A stretch of DNA of 64,000 nucleotides from Sulfurospirillum sp. (GTDB lineage: Bacteria; Campylobacterota; Campylobacteria; Campylobacterales; Arcobacteraceae), in assembly GCA_030491005.1 (NCBI GenBank), contig JAKZMJ010000008.1, positions 62,001 through 126,000 on the forward strand, written 5' to 3'. This document shows positions 35,606 to 45,169 of the stretch, one piece after another (position 1 is the stretch's first letter; every line of letters starts with the position of its first letter). The notes below the pieces were generated by a model, which saw nothing but the letters and a program-made list of their open reading frames with translations, searched no databases and was not told the origin of the DNA. Made by a program: the position numbers and the translations under genes.

Positions 35606-37069
35606 ATGATGGATAATAATTTAAAAAAAATCGCATTAATAGGTCAACCAAATGTTGGTAAAAGTTCTTTATTTAATAGAATTGCAAAACAAAGAATTGC
35701 TATTGTTTCAGAAGTTTCAGGAACCACTAGAGATTTTAGAAAACACGAAGTTGAAATATTAGATAAAAGTGCCATTATAATAGACACAGGTGGAATAGAT
35801 AAAACAGACAATGAAATATTTATTAATGTAAAAGCAAAAGCTATTAAGTGTGCAAAAGAAGCAGATATAATACTTTTTATGGTTGATGGTAAAAGAATAC
35901 CTGAAGAAAAAGATAAAAAATTATTTTATGAACTTCAAGCTATGGGAAAAAATCTTGCATTAATAGTAAATAAAATTGATAATGATAAAGAATTAGAAAA
36001 GCTTTGGGAATTTTATGAATTTGGAATATCTCAAAATAATTTATTTGGTATATCTGTATCTCATAATAGAGGTACAAAATCTCTTTTTGAATGGATAGCA
36101 CAACAACTTCCTGAGAATAAATCAGAATTAGATGATTTAACGCAAGATGAAGATGTATCTTTGGAAGAATTGCTAAATCCTATGCTTGATATAAATGAAC
36201 AAGTTAATAATGCGAACAATACTAATACTAATAATAACGATATGAAAGTTGCTATTATAGGTCGTGTTAATGTAGGTAAAAGCTCTATTTTAAATGCTTT
36301 AATAGGTGAGCAGAGGTCTGTGGTATCTTCAATTGCAGGTACAACTATAGACCCCGTTGATGAAACATTTGAATATAAAAATAAAACTATAACATTTGTA
36401 GATACTGCTGGTTTGCGAAGAAGAGGAAAAATTGATGGAATAGAAAGATTTGCATTATTAAGAACAAAAGAAATGTTAGAAAAAGCTAACCTAGCTTTAC
36501 TTATTCTTGATGCGTCATCTCCTTTAGTTGATTTAGATGAAAAAATCGCAGGTCTTGTTGATGAATATGCCTTAGGTACTATTATTGTATTAAATAAATG
36601 GGATGAAAATATAGATGAATTTAAAAAAATAGAAACTCTTATTAGAGATAAATTCAAATTTTTATATTATGCTCCTATCATTGCAGTATCTGCTAAAACA
36701 AAAAGAAGTATAGATAAATTAAAAGATGAATTAATTAATATATATAATAATTATTCACAAAGAATATCAACATCAATATTAAATCAAACTATAGAAAAAG
36801 CGATTATTAGACATGCTTTGCCTAGTCCAAATGGAGCTTTATTAAAAATATATTATGTTACACAATTTGAAATAAAACCTCCTAGAATTTCATTAGTTAT
36901 GAATAAACCAAGATTATTGCATTTCTCTTATAAAAGATATTTGATAAATTTTTTAAGAAAAAGTATTGATTTTAGAGGTACACCTATTCATCTTGTTGCC
37001 CGTGGTAAAACATTAAACTATGATACTAATGGTAAGCTTGTAGAAGACAAAAAGGTATTAAAAGATTAA
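35606..37069 (+). CDS. der: Ribosome biogenesis GTPase Der (EngA)
   Basis: Der has two GTPase domains in tandem and helps 50S assembly. First domain: G1 GQPNVGKSS, G3 DTGG, G4 NKID. Second domain: G1 GRVNVGKSS, G3 DTAGLRRRG, G4 NKWD. A KH-like C-terminal domain follows (about 375-487). An asparagine-rich linker (NNANNTNTNNND) joins the two. ATG 35606 or 35609 is the start. The length of 487 residues is normal for the phylum. Confidence 0.97.
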   Translation: MMDNNLKKIALIGQPNVGKSSLFNRIAKQRIAIVSEVSGTTRDFRKHEVEILDKSAIIIDTGGIDKTDNEIFINVKAKAIKCAKEADIILFMVDGKRIPEEKDKKLFYELQAMGKNLALIVNKIDNDKELEKLWEFYEFGISQNNLFGISVSHNRGTKSLFEWIAQQLPENKSELDDLTQDEDVSLEELLNPMLDINEQVNNANNTNTNNNDMKVAIIGRVNVGKSSILNALIGEQRSVVSSIAGTTIDPVDETFEYKNKTITFVDTAGLRRRGKIDGIERFALLRTKEMLEKANLALLILDASSPLVDLDEKIAGLVDEYALGTIIVLNKWDENIDEFKKIETLIRDKFKFLYYAPIIAVSAKTKRSIDKLKDELINIYNNYSQRISTSILNQTIEKAIIRHALPSPNGALLKIYYVTQFEIKPPRISLVMNKPRLLHFSYKRYLINFLRKSIDFRGTPIHLVARGKTLNYDTNGKLVEDKKVLKD

Positions 37070-37112
37070 CTATATTACTTATGTAAATAAATAAAGGTAT
37101 TAAAGCTATACT

Positions 37113-37745
37113 ATGTCTAAAATTTACTTATTAAACGATAATATTTATAAAGACGTTTATAATATTGAAGTGTTTAGTATAGAGTATTTAAAATCAAATA
37201 TTAACTTAGATAAATATGATGCTTTGGTTTTTACTTCCAAAAATGCCATTCATGCTATTGATTCTTTTAATGAGAATTGGAAAAAAATACCAGCATATCT
37301 AATAGCTAAAAAAACTGCTAATATTGCAAAGTCATATAGTGGAAATATTGCCTTTATTGGAAAAACATCTTATGGTGATGATTTTGCAAAAGAATTAATA
37401 AATATTTTACAAGGTAAAAAAGTTCTATATATCAGAGCTTTTAAAACAGTATCAAGTTTATACACAATATTAAAAAACAAAGATATTGATATTGATGAAT
37501 TAATCGCATATAAAACTATTTGTAAACAAAATGATACATTAATTGAAAACAACTCTATACTAATCTTTACATCTCCTTCTAGTGTTGAGTGTTTTTTTAA
37601 AAATTATGTATGGAATAAATCAAATAAAGCTATAGTTATTGGTAAAACTACAGCAAAATATTTTCCAAAAAATATTAAATATTTCATAAGTCCTAAAAGT
37701 TCAATAAAAGAGTGCATTAAACTTGCAAAAGAATTGTTACTTTAA
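37113..37745 (+). CDS. hemD: Uroporphyrinogen-III synthase HemD
   Basis: HemD closes the tetrapyrrole ring with inversion of ring D. The sequence is weakly conserved, as usual for this family. The two-lobe layout is visible: YDALVFTSKNAIHAI in the first lobe, then KKVLYIRA and a late ILIFTSPSSVECFF with KAIVIGKTTA. The length of 210 residues fits. HemA of the same pathway is at 57.2-58.5 kb on the other strand. Confidence 0.88.
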   Translation: MSKIYLLNDNIYKDVYNIEVFSIEYLKSNINLDKYDALVFTSKNAIHAIDSFNENWKKIPAYLIAKKTANIAKSYSGNIAFIGKTSYGDDFAKELINILQGKKVLYIRAFKTVSSLYTILKNKDIDIDELIAYKTICKQNDTLIENNSILIFTSPSSVECFFKNYVWNKSNKAIVIGKTTAKYFPKNIKYFISPKSSIKECIKLAKELLL

Positions 37746-37779
37746 CCTTTATTTTAAATATTATTTGATAGAATAATTA

Positions 37780-37947
37780 TATCTAAGTAGTACGAGATTT
37801 CTATTATTGAGGGTCCAATACTATTTTTATGTATACAATTGTAATTATATGGTGTGTAGCTTTTCATTGTGTTTAAGCTCCTTAAATATAATTCTTGTGT
37901 ACAGCCTTGTCCGAAAGGGCCATTTATGGATAACGGCTACTTGGATA
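37780..37947 (+). ncRNA. ssrS: 6S RNA candidate
   Basis: The 230-base gap between hemD and purD holds a structured segment. TATCTAAGTAG at 37780-37790 pairs with CTACTTGGATA at 37937-37947 (11 pairs, one G-U), closing an RNA of about 168 bases, the size of 6S RNA. Inside are a GAGGGTCC segment and GTCCGAAAGGGCC on opposite sides and a central AT-rich open region, consistent with the 6S closing stem, internal loop and central bubble that mimics an open promoter. I recall 6S RNA next to purD in related species. An AT-rich -10-like stretch lies just upstream. 6S RNA binds the housekeeping RNA polymerase in stationary phase. Confidence 0.72.
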
Positions 37948-37975
37948 CTTTAAATATAAATTCTAAGGCTTATAC

Positions 37976-39256
37976 TTGAACATATTAATAATTGGCAGTG
38001 GTGGAAGAGAATACTCTATGGCACTTGCCATATCTAAAGAAAAACAAAATCATAATATATATTTTATGCCAGGTAATGGTGCTACGAGTACAATGGGTAC
38101 AAATATTGATATAAATGATTATGATAAATTAGCCTTTTGGGCAAAAAATAATAATATAGATTTGACAATTGTAGGACCTGAAGCTCCACTTGTTGAAGGA
38201 ATTGTTGATATTTTTAAACAAAATGATTTAGTTATTTTTGGACCAAGTGCAAAAGCTTCTAAGTTAGAGGGTTCAAAAGTATATATGAAAAACATATTAA
38301 AAAAATACAATATTCCAACTGCTACTTTTATTGAAACAACAAATATAAATGAGGCTAATAGTTTTATTGATAATATGAATTTACCAATAGTTATAAAAGC
38401 AGATGGTTTATGTGGGGGAAAGGGTGTTATTATAGCCCAAACTAAAGAAGAAGCAAAGAAAGCAACAAGAGATATGCTAAGTGGTTCTTCATTTGGAGAT
38501 GCTGGTAAATCTATAGTTATTGAAGAATTTTTAGATGGTTATGAACTATCTGTATTTGCTATTTGTGATGGTGATAATTATATTGTTTTACCAGCTGCAC
38601 AAGACCATAAAAAACTAAAAAATGAAGACATAGGACCAAATACTGGAGGAATGGGAGCTTATGCACCAACTCCATTAGTAAATGAAACACTTTATAAAAA
38701 AATTGAAAATAATGTAATTAAACCAACTTTAGAAGGAATGAGAAAAGAAAATGCTCCTTTTGAAGGTGTGTTATTTATAGGTGTAATGGTAGTTAATAAT
38801 GAACCTATTATATTAGAATATAATGTACGCTTTGGAGATCCTGAGTGTGAGGTTATCTTGCCTTTATTAAAATCTTCTGTTAGTGAGTTGTTTTATAAGG
38901 GTGCTACAAAAGATTTAAAATCTTATAAGTTAGATATAAAAAATGAATTTGGAGTTGCTGTTGTAATGGCTAGTAAGGATTATCCATATAAAAATACTGC
39001 TTCTACACAAATAATAATTGATGAAATACACGATGATGACATAGCTAATAATGCACATATATCATATGCAGGTGTAAAAAAAGAAAATAATGAATTATTT
39101 ACAAGTGGAGGTCGTATTTTAGTATGTGTTGGTTTTGGTACTAGTATTTTAGAAGCTAGAAATAGGGCGTATGCCTTATGTGGACAAATACATTTTGCTG
39201 GTAAACAGTGTAGAACTGATATAGCTTATCAAGCTTTAAAGTTGGCTAATGAATAA
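37976..39256 (+). CDS. purD: Phosphoribosylamine-glycine ligase PurD
   Basis: PurD is the ATP-grasp enzyme that joins glycine to phosphoribosylamine in purine synthesis. Visible parts are the N-terminal IIGSGGREYSMAL, the ATP-grasp segment VIKADGLCGGKGVIIA, QDHKKLKNEDIGPNTGGMGAY and the metal site EYNVRFGDPECE. The length of 426 residues is typical. The start is TTG at 37976, shortly after the 6S RNA candidate. It overlaps the RDD gene by eight bases. Confidence 0.97.
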   Translation: MNILIIGSGGREYSMALAISKEKQNHNIYFMPGNGATSTMGTNIDINDYDKLAFWAKNNNIDLTIVGPEAPLVEGIVDIFKQNDLVIFGPSAKASKLEGSKVYMKNILKKYNIPTATFIETTNINEANSFIDNMNLPIVIKADGLCGGKGVIIAQTKEEAKKATRDMLSGSSFGDAGKSIVIEEFLDGYELSVFAICDGDNYIVLPAAQDHKKLKNEDIGPNTGGMGAYAPTPLVNETLYKKIENNVIKPTLEGMRKENAPFEGVLFIGVMVVNNEPIILEYNVRFGDPECEVILPLLKSSVSELFYKGATKDLKSYKLDIKNEFGVAVVMASKDYPYKNTASTQIIIDEIHDDDIANNAHISYAGVKKENNELFTSGGRILVCVGFGTSILEARNRAYALCGQIHFAGKQCRTDIAYQALKLANE

Positions 39257-39692
39257 GAATACAAAAGATATTAACAATTTAGAATTAAGTGCTATGTCAA
39301 GAAGAACTATATCTTTTATTATAGATGACCTTTTGATTACTTTTCTTGTGATTATGATTTTATGGGATAATTTAGTACAACTTAATTGGGATTTAAACAG
39401 TGTAATGGAATTGCTAAAAGATTTTATACCATATATATTGTTTATTAAATTTTCTTATCAGAGTTTTTTTATATGGTATTTTGGTGCAACTATTGGTAAA
39501 ATTATTACAAAAATAAAAGTTATTGATTATAATACCTTGGGAAAAATATCTTTAATTTCATCAATGATTAGAGCAGGCTTAAGACTTATTAGTGAAATGT
39601 ATTTTTATTTTGGTTTTATATTTGGTTTTTTTAATGATGGACGACAAACTTTACATGACAAATTAGCAAAAACATTGGTTGTTAATGTTTAG
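39249..39692 (+). CDS. RDD-family membrane protein
   Basis: The 147-residue product has about three spans and the RDD-family pattern: an Arg near the start of the first span (SRRTISFIIDDLLITF) and the late DGRQTLHDKLAKTLVV. Substrates of this family are mostly unknown. It overlaps purD upstream and lptD downstream by eight bases each, so it belongs to the purD-RDD-lptD-PRTase-pnp run that I also recall from Helicobacter. Confidence 0.88.
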   Translation: MNKNTKDINNLELSAMSRRTISFIIDDLLITFLVIMILWDNLVQLNWDLNSVMELLKDFIPYILFIKFSYQSFFIWYFGATIGKIITKIKVIDYNTLGKISLISSMIRAGLRLISEMYFYFGFIFGFFNDGRQTLHDKLAKTLVVNV

Positions 39693-41784
39693 ATTTTTAT
39701 TTGTATCAATATTATTGTTTATTTCTTTAGAAGCTAGTCAAGAAAAATTTAATATTATTGCAAATGATGTTAAAACTATAAATAAAATTTTAACTGCAAA
39801 AGGCAATGTAGTACTCTTCTCTCCTACATATTATATGACGGCAGAAAAAATTATATATGACCAAAATAAAAATACTTTAGAACTTTTTGATGATGTTGTT
39901 ATTTTAAAAAACAATAACATACAATTACAAAGTAATTATGCTTTTTTAAATCTAAGTAATGATGATTTGTATCAAAAACCAAGTATGTTATTTGAAGAAC
40001 AAAATGAACTTTGGATTAAATCAAAAGATTCTCTAAGAAATAATAATATCGTAAATGCAAATACTTCTTCATTGTCTACTTGTGATTGTGATAATCCAGA
40101 TTGGAGTATAAAAGTTTCTAGCTCTTCTTATGACCTTGATAAAAAATGGATAAATACTTTTAATACAAGATTTTATATAAAAAATATTCCTGTATTTTAT
40201 ATTCCTTATTTTGGATTTTCAACTTCAAAAAAAAGACAAACAGGTTTTTTATCGCCAATTTTTGGATATTCTTCAGCAGAAGGTACATTTTATTCACAAG
40301 CTTTATTTATTGCTCCTGCTGATAATTATGATATTGAAATCATTCCTCAAATTAGAAATCAAAGAGGGAAGGGGATATATACTTATGTAAGATATGCCGA
40401 TTCTCCAACATCTATGATGAAATTTAAAATTGCTTACTTTAAAGAAAAAAAATCTTTTGTAAAAAAATATAATTTAAGAAGTGATGAACATTATGGTGCA
40501 GGTTTTAATTATGAAAAATATAATATTTTTTCTAAGCATTTAAATCCTAATTTAAATGCACGAGATGGACTTTATGTAAATTTAGAATATTTAAATGATA
40601 TAGAGTTTAGAACATTAGAAGAAAACAAATATAAATCTTCAACTGAAAAAAAAATTGAATCAAAAATAAATTATTATTTTGATACTTCTAAGTACTATAC
40701 AGGTGCATATTTTAGATATTATATTGATACAATTAAAAAATCAAATGCAAGTACTATTCAAGAATTACCAAAATTACAATTTCATTCTTATTCAAAATCA
40801 TTTATTTTTAAGAAACTATTATATTCATTTGATAGTAAATATACTAGTTATACTAGATCAAAAGGTTTAAATGTAAATGAGTATGAGTTTTTTGTTCCAT
40901 TTTCTTATTCATTTCCTTTGCTTGATAATTATATAAATATATCTATAAAAGAAGAATTTAGTTTTAAAAAATATGAATATTCTAATGCTGATACAAAATA
41001 TAAAGATGGAATATATGCACATAATAATACTATTTTAGAAGTAAGTTCTGATTTGATTAAAGCCTATGATAATTATTTACATACTATGAATTTAAATTTA
41101 CAATATGCACATCCAAATGATTTTAAAAAAAGTGGTGATTTATATAAAATCACAAATAACGACACTAATTTAAGTCCTTTTCCTATTACAGAAAGTAAGA
41201 AAAATATCTCTTTTGGTATTAATCAGTCTTTATATAATGATACTAATTTAAAACAAATTATAAATCACAAATTAAGGCAAACAATTGTTTATGATAAAAA
41301 AGACAATTTAAAACTTCAAAATATGGAAAATGAAATTATATATAATTATATCTTAGGTTCTGTATCAAATAAATTTCTTTATAATCATCAAGATAAAAAA
41401 TTAATAGAGAGTTCTAGTTCATTTTCATTGACATATGATAATTATTATATGAAACTTGGACATTATGTATCCAAGGAAACCATGCATTCAGGCAAAGAAG
41501 ATTTAGAATCTTATCAAGTAAGTTTAAAGTATAAACTTTCAAGAGATTATTCTATTGGATATGAAAAAAAATATGATATGATGAATCATATAACAAATAA
41601 ACAATCTTTAATACTGTATATTGAAGATAAATGTTGGAGTGCAAATATAAAGTTTCAAAGAGAAATAACAACGGCATCTACGAATAAAAAATATGGTCTT
41701 AAGCAAGATATTATATATTTTCAATTATTTTTAAAGCCTTTTATAGGTATAGAGCAAGAATATGAAATTAAGAGACATAAATGA
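39685..41784 (+). CDS. lptD: LPS assembly outer-membrane protein LptD
   Basis: LptD is the beta-barrel that, with LptE, inserts lipopolysaccharide into the outer leaflet. The product of 699 residues starts with a signal peptide (about 1-18). It has an OstA/LptA-like jellyroll (about 22-120), then a large barrel domain with many aromatic beta-strands. Cysteines are few: a CDC pair near residue 134 and a single one in EDKCW near the C-terminus, where E. coli has two adjacent cysteines, so disulfide pairing must differ. ATG 39685 is chosen. It overlaps the next gene by four bases. Confidence 0.92.
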   Translation: MFRFLFVSILLFISLEASQEKFNIIANDVKTINKILTAKGNVVLFSPTYYMTAEKIIYDQNKNTLELFDDVVILKNNNIQLQSNYAFLNLSNDDLYQKPSMLFEEQNELWIKSKDSLRNNNIVNANTSSLSTCDCDNPDWSIKVSSSSYDLDKKWINTFNTRFYIKNIPVFYIPYFGFSTSKKRQTGFLSPIFGYSSAEGTFYSQALFIAPADNYDIEIIPQIRNQRGKGIYTYVRYADSPTSMMKFKIAYFKEKKSFVKKYNLRSDEHYGAGFNYEKYNIFSKHLNPNLNARDGLYVNLEYLNDIEFRTLEENKYKSSTEKKIESKINYYFDTSKYYTGAYFRYYIDTIKKSNASTIQELPKLQFHSYSKSFIFKKLLYSFDSKYTSYTRSKGLNVNEYEFFVPFSYSFPLLDNYINISIKEEFSFKKYEYSNADTKYKDGIYAHNNTILEVSSDLIKAYDNYLHTMNLNLQYAHPNDFKKSGDLYKITNNDTNLSPFPITESKKNISFGINQSLYNDTNLKQIINHKLRQTIVYDKKDNLKLQNMENEIIYNYILGSVSNKFLYNHQDKKLIESSSSFSLTYDNYYMKLGHYVSKETMHSGKEDLESYQVSLKYKLSRDYSIGYEKKYDMMNHITNKQSLILYIEDKCWSANIKFQREITTASTNKKYGLKQDIIYFQLFLKPFIGIEQEYEIKRHK

Positions 41785-42422
41785 TTAGAGGCAAAGTATA
41801 TTTTAAAAATAGAGAAGATGCTTCACATCAACTTCTTGATATTCTACCCATTGATAATATGAAGTTAGATGAATGGATTGTCGTATCTGCTTCTAAAGGT
41901 GGATATCCTATTGCTAAAATTATTGCTGAAGTATTAGGTGCAAAATTAGAAATTTTTTTTACAGCAAAAATATTTGCTTCAAATAATAATACTTGTGAAA
42001 TAGCAATTATTAGTGAAAAGGAAGAAGTTGTAATTCATGAAGAATTGGTAAAAGCTTTTAAAATAGATTTGGATTGTGTATTTTTAAGTGCAAAAGATAT
42101 TTATGAAAATGAATTGTTAATCTCGATAAAAGAGTATAGAAATAAAAACGCTTTAGAAAATTTAAAGAATAAGAATGTTTTATTAGTTGATGAGGGCTTA
42201 AATACAGGACTTACAATGATGGCTTGTATAAAAACAGCTATTAATCTAGGTGCCAAATCAGTGTCTGTTGCTGTACCAATACTACCAAGTGCAACAATCC
42301 AAGATGTTGAATTGATTTCTGATGATTTATATTATGTGAAAAATCTTGATCATTTTATTACTTTAGATATCTATTATGAAGAATTAGATGAAGTTACATT
42401 AGAACAAATAAATAATAATTAA
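41781..42422 (+). CDS. Phosphoribosyltransferase-domain protein
   Basis: This is a type I PRTase-fold protein of the COG1926 kind. The PRPP-binding loop is VLLVDEGLNTGLTM, preceded by hydrophobic strand residues and followed by GAKSVSVAVPILPSATI. An early VVSASKGGYPIA supplies the diphosphate loop. The 213-residue length fits. The substrate is unknown. It is coupled to lptD by a four-base overlap and precedes pnp by 10 bases, an order also seen in Helicobacter. Confidence 0.85.
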   Translation: MIRGKVYFKNREDASHQLLDILPIDNMKLDEWIVVSASKGGYPIAKIIAEVLGAKLEIFFTAKIFASNNNTCEIAIISEKEEVVIHEELVKAFKIDLDCVFLSAKDIYENELLISIKEYRNKNALENLKNKNVLLVDEGLNTGLTMMACIKTAINLGAKSVSVAVPILPSATIQDVELISDDLYYVKNLDHFITLDIYYEELDEVTLEQINNN

Positions 42423-42432
42423 AGGATATTAT

Positions 42433-44613
42433 ATGTCAATAGTATGTGAATTTGAATTAAACAATAAACAAGAGGTTTTTGAATTTAATAAGGTTGCTAG
42501 ACACGCCAATGGTTCAGTTTTAGCTAGAGTAGGTAAGACTGTCATTTTAGCAACGGTTGTAAGTGAATTTGATAATCCAGTTGAGGGTGATTTTGTACCT
42601 TTAACTGTACAATATATACAAAAAACATATGCTACAGGAAAATTTTTTGGTGGTTTTATTAAAAGAGAAGGAAAGCCTAGTGATTTTGAAACATTAACTT
42701 CACGTATCATTGATAGAAGTTTAAGACCATTGTTTCCTAAAGGTTATGCTTATCCTACGACAATAACTGTTATAGTTCTAAGTGCAGATAAAGATACAGA
42801 TTTACAAATTTTAGCACTAAATGCAGCAAGTGCAGCTTTATATACCTCTGACTTACCAATTAAAAAATCAATTGCTAGTGTTAGAGTTGGAAAAATTGAT
42901 GATGAATATATTATTAATCCAACTTTAGATGAACAAAAAGATTCAAGTTTAGATTTATATATAGCTGGTTCTAAAGATGAATTACTAATGATTGAAATGA
43001 GAGCCCTTTGCTCTGAAGAGATGGTAGAAGTTGATATTGAAGCATTTTCACAAGTTCATAAAACAAATGAAATAAATGAAGAAGAATTAATAAAAGCAAT
43101 TCAAATAGCCCAAGATGCTTTAAAAGATATAAATGAAACATATGAAAAAGGTTTTGATAGTATTTGTAAAGAAAAAATAAATCTTTCTTTATCTGAATTT
43201 TTAATTGATGAAACTATTATTTCTTATATAAAAGATAATTATACTGCTAGAATTGAAGATGCTATTAAACAATTAGCAAAAAGTGAAAGAAATTCGGAAC
43301 TTAAAGAAATAGCAAAATTTATTAGTTTAGATGAATATTGCATACAAAAAGATTTAAAATTAGAAACTATTAACGAAGCTGTACAAATCACAAAAAAAGA
43401 ACTTGTTCGTTCAATGATAATCAATGATAATATAAGAGCAGATGGAAGAGCTTTAAAAGATGTAAGACCTATATCAATAGAAACTAATATTTTACCAAAA
43501 GCTCATTCATCTTGTCTATTTACAAGAGGTGAAACACAAGCATTAGTTGTTGGAACATTAGGTGGATCTAAAGATGGACAAATGTATGAAGTGTTGCAAG
43601 AAAAATCAACTTCAACAGAGAATTTTATGCTTCATTATAATTTCCCTGGTTTTAGTGTAGGGGAGGCTAAGCCTATATTTGGTGTTAGTAGGCGTGAGTT
43701 AGGGCATGGAAATTTAGCAAAAAGAGCATTAGAAGCTACAATTGATAAAAATTATTCAGATACTATTAGATTAGTATCTGAAATTTTAGAATCAAATGGC
43801 TCTTCATCTATGGCAACTGTTTGTGGTGGTTCTTTAGCTTTAAAAGCATCAGGAGTTCCCATATCTGATTTAGTTGCAGGTGTTGCTATGGGTATGGTTG
43901 AGCAAGATGGTAAATATTGTATATTAACTGATATTATGGGTTTAGAAGATCATGACGGTGATATGGATTTTAAAGTTGCAGGGACTAAAAATGGAATTAC
44001 AGCTTTACAAATGGATATAAAACTTGGGGGTATTGAATTAAATGTTTTAAAAGAAGCATTATTTCAAGCACAAGAGGCAAGACTTCATATTTTAGAACTA
44101 ATGCAAGAAGCATCTGATGAAATAATTCCAAGTGATGCTTTACCTTTAATAGAACAATTTGCAATTGATCCTTCAAAAATAATGCTAGTAATTGGAAAAG
44201 CTGGTTCAACCATAAAAGAAATCATTGAAAAATTTTCAGTAGCCATTGACTTAGATAGAACTAATGGAAATGTAAAAGTCTCAGGGGAGAATAAACAAAA
44301 TATTCTTGATGCTTGTGAGCATATTAAATCTATTTCAAATAATTCTTTTTCAAAAAAATATAATAAAACAAGTGTTGATTTTTCTAAATTATATCAAGTT
44401 GATGAAGTTTTAAAAGGAAAAGTTACTAAAATAACTGATTTTGGTGCCTTTATTTCTTTGCCTAATGGTGGCGAGGGTTTGTTACATATCTCAAAAATTT
44501 CTAAAACAAGAATTAATAAAGTTGAGGATGTATTAAGTTTAAATGAAGAAGTAGAAATAAAAATTTTAAAAGTTAATAAAGATAGAATTGAATTAGCTTC
44601 TAATAATATTTAA
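42433..44613 (+). CDS. pnp: Polynucleotide phosphorylase
   Basis: PNPase is the trimeric 3'-to-5' phosphorolytic exoribonuclease of RNA turnover. Domains in order: first RNase PH domain (about 5-225), helical linker, second RNase PH domain (about 325-550, with FTRGETQALVVGTLGG and DIMGLEDHDGDMDFKVAGT), KH domain (about 560-620, with VIGKAGSTIKEII) and S1 domain (about 650-720, with KGKVTKITDFGAFISLPNG). The length of 726 residues is typical. Last gene of the purD run. Confidence 0.97.
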   Translation: MSIVCEFELNNKQEVFEFNKVARHANGSVLARVGKTVILATVVSEFDNPVEGDFVPLTVQYIQKTYATGKFFGGFIKREGKPSDFETLTSRIIDRSLRPLFPKGYAYPTTITVIVLSADKDTDLQILALNAASAALYTSDLPIKKSIASVRVGKIDDEYIINPTLDEQKDSSLDLYIAGSKDELLMIEMRALCSEEMVEVDIEAFSQVHKTNEINEEELIKAIQIAQDALKDINETYEKGFDSICKEKINLSLSEFLIDETIISYIKDNYTARIEDAIKQLAKSERNSELKEIAKFISLDEYCIQKDLKLETINEAVQITKKELVRSMIINDNIRADGRALKDVRPISIETNILPKAHSSCLFTRGETQALVVGTLGGSKDGQMYEVLQEKSTSTENFMLHYNFPGFSVGEAKPIFGVSRRELGHGNLAKRALEATIDKNYSDTIRLVSEILESNGSSSMATVCGGSLALKASGVPISDLVAGVAMGMVEQDGKYCILTDIMGLEDHDGDMDFKVAGTKNGITALQMDIKLGGIELNVLKEALFQAQEARLHILELMQEASDEIIPSDALPLIEQFAIDPSKIMLVIGKAGSTIKEIIEKFSVAIDLDRTNGNVKVSGENKQNILDACEHIKSISNNSFSKKYNKTSVDFSKLYQVDEVLKGKVTKITDFGAFISLPNGGEGLLHISKISKTRINKVEDVLSLNEEVEIKILKVNKDRIELASNNI

Positions 44614-44715
44614 TTTTATAATTAAGTTATTTAAAAGTATTTTATTAGGCAAAACTTATTTAAATATGATATAAACTATAGTTTGTAAAAAAATATTTTA
44701 TTATATTTTGTTTTT

Positions 44716-44721
44716 TATAAT
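44716..44721 (+). promoter_or_regulatory. Candidate promoter of the che operon
   Basis: TATAAT preceded by a T-rich TTTTGTTTTT stretch, the style of sigma-70 promoters in this phylum, lies 65 bases before the cheY start in the 173-base gap after pnp. A second possible -10 is TATGAT at 44744-44749. No sigma-28 or sigma-54 consensus was seen. Confidence 0.4.
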
Positions 44722-44786
44722 ATAAAATTAATTTTTATTCTGTTATGATAAGATTAATAATTGTTAAAAAGATAAAAGGGGAATAA

Positions 44787-45155
44787 ATGGCGAAGCTTTT
44801 AATTGTAGATGATTCAACAATGCTAAGAGATATGCTAAATTATGCACTAAATGAAGGTGGATATAATGATGTTACTGAAGGTGTAGATGGTGTAGATGGT
44901 TTAAAAAAAGCCAAAAATGATATATTTGACTTAATAATTACTGATGTTAATATGCCCAATATGGATGGATTAACTTTAGTTAAGGAATTAAGACAATTAC
45001 CACAATATGCAAAAAAACCAATTTTGGTGTTAACAACAGAGAGAAGTGATGAAATGAAAGCAAAAGGCAAGGCTGTAGGAGCTACTGGCTGGATAGTCAA
45101 ACCTTTTGTTCCAGATCAATTGTTAAAAGCTGTAAATATAGTATTAAATAGATAA
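44787..45155 (+). CDS. cheY: CheY-like single-domain response regulator
   Basis: The 122-residue receiver domain has the acidic pair Asp8-Asp9, phospho-acceptor Asp53 in IITDVNMPNMDG, a Thr in LTTE and the late Lys in IVKPF. It begins a tight cheY-cheA-cheR-cheD-cheB run (14 bases to cheA). It may carry the signal to the flagellar motor or serve as a phosphate sink for CheA; which of these cannot be told from sequence. AAGGGG is the ribosome site. Confidence 0.93.
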   Translation: MAKLLIVDDSTMLRDMLNYALNEGGYNDVTEGVDGVDGLKKAKNDIFDLIITDVNMPNMDGLTLVKELRQLPQYAKKPILVLTTERSDEMKAKGKAVGATGWIVKPFVPDQLLKAVNIVLNR

Positions 45156-45169
45156 AAAAAGGTTGAATC

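Noticed and set aside
36061-36657. 198-codon minus-strand frame opposite der
   Set aside because: It is complementary to the conserved second GTPase domain of der and shows no independent motif.
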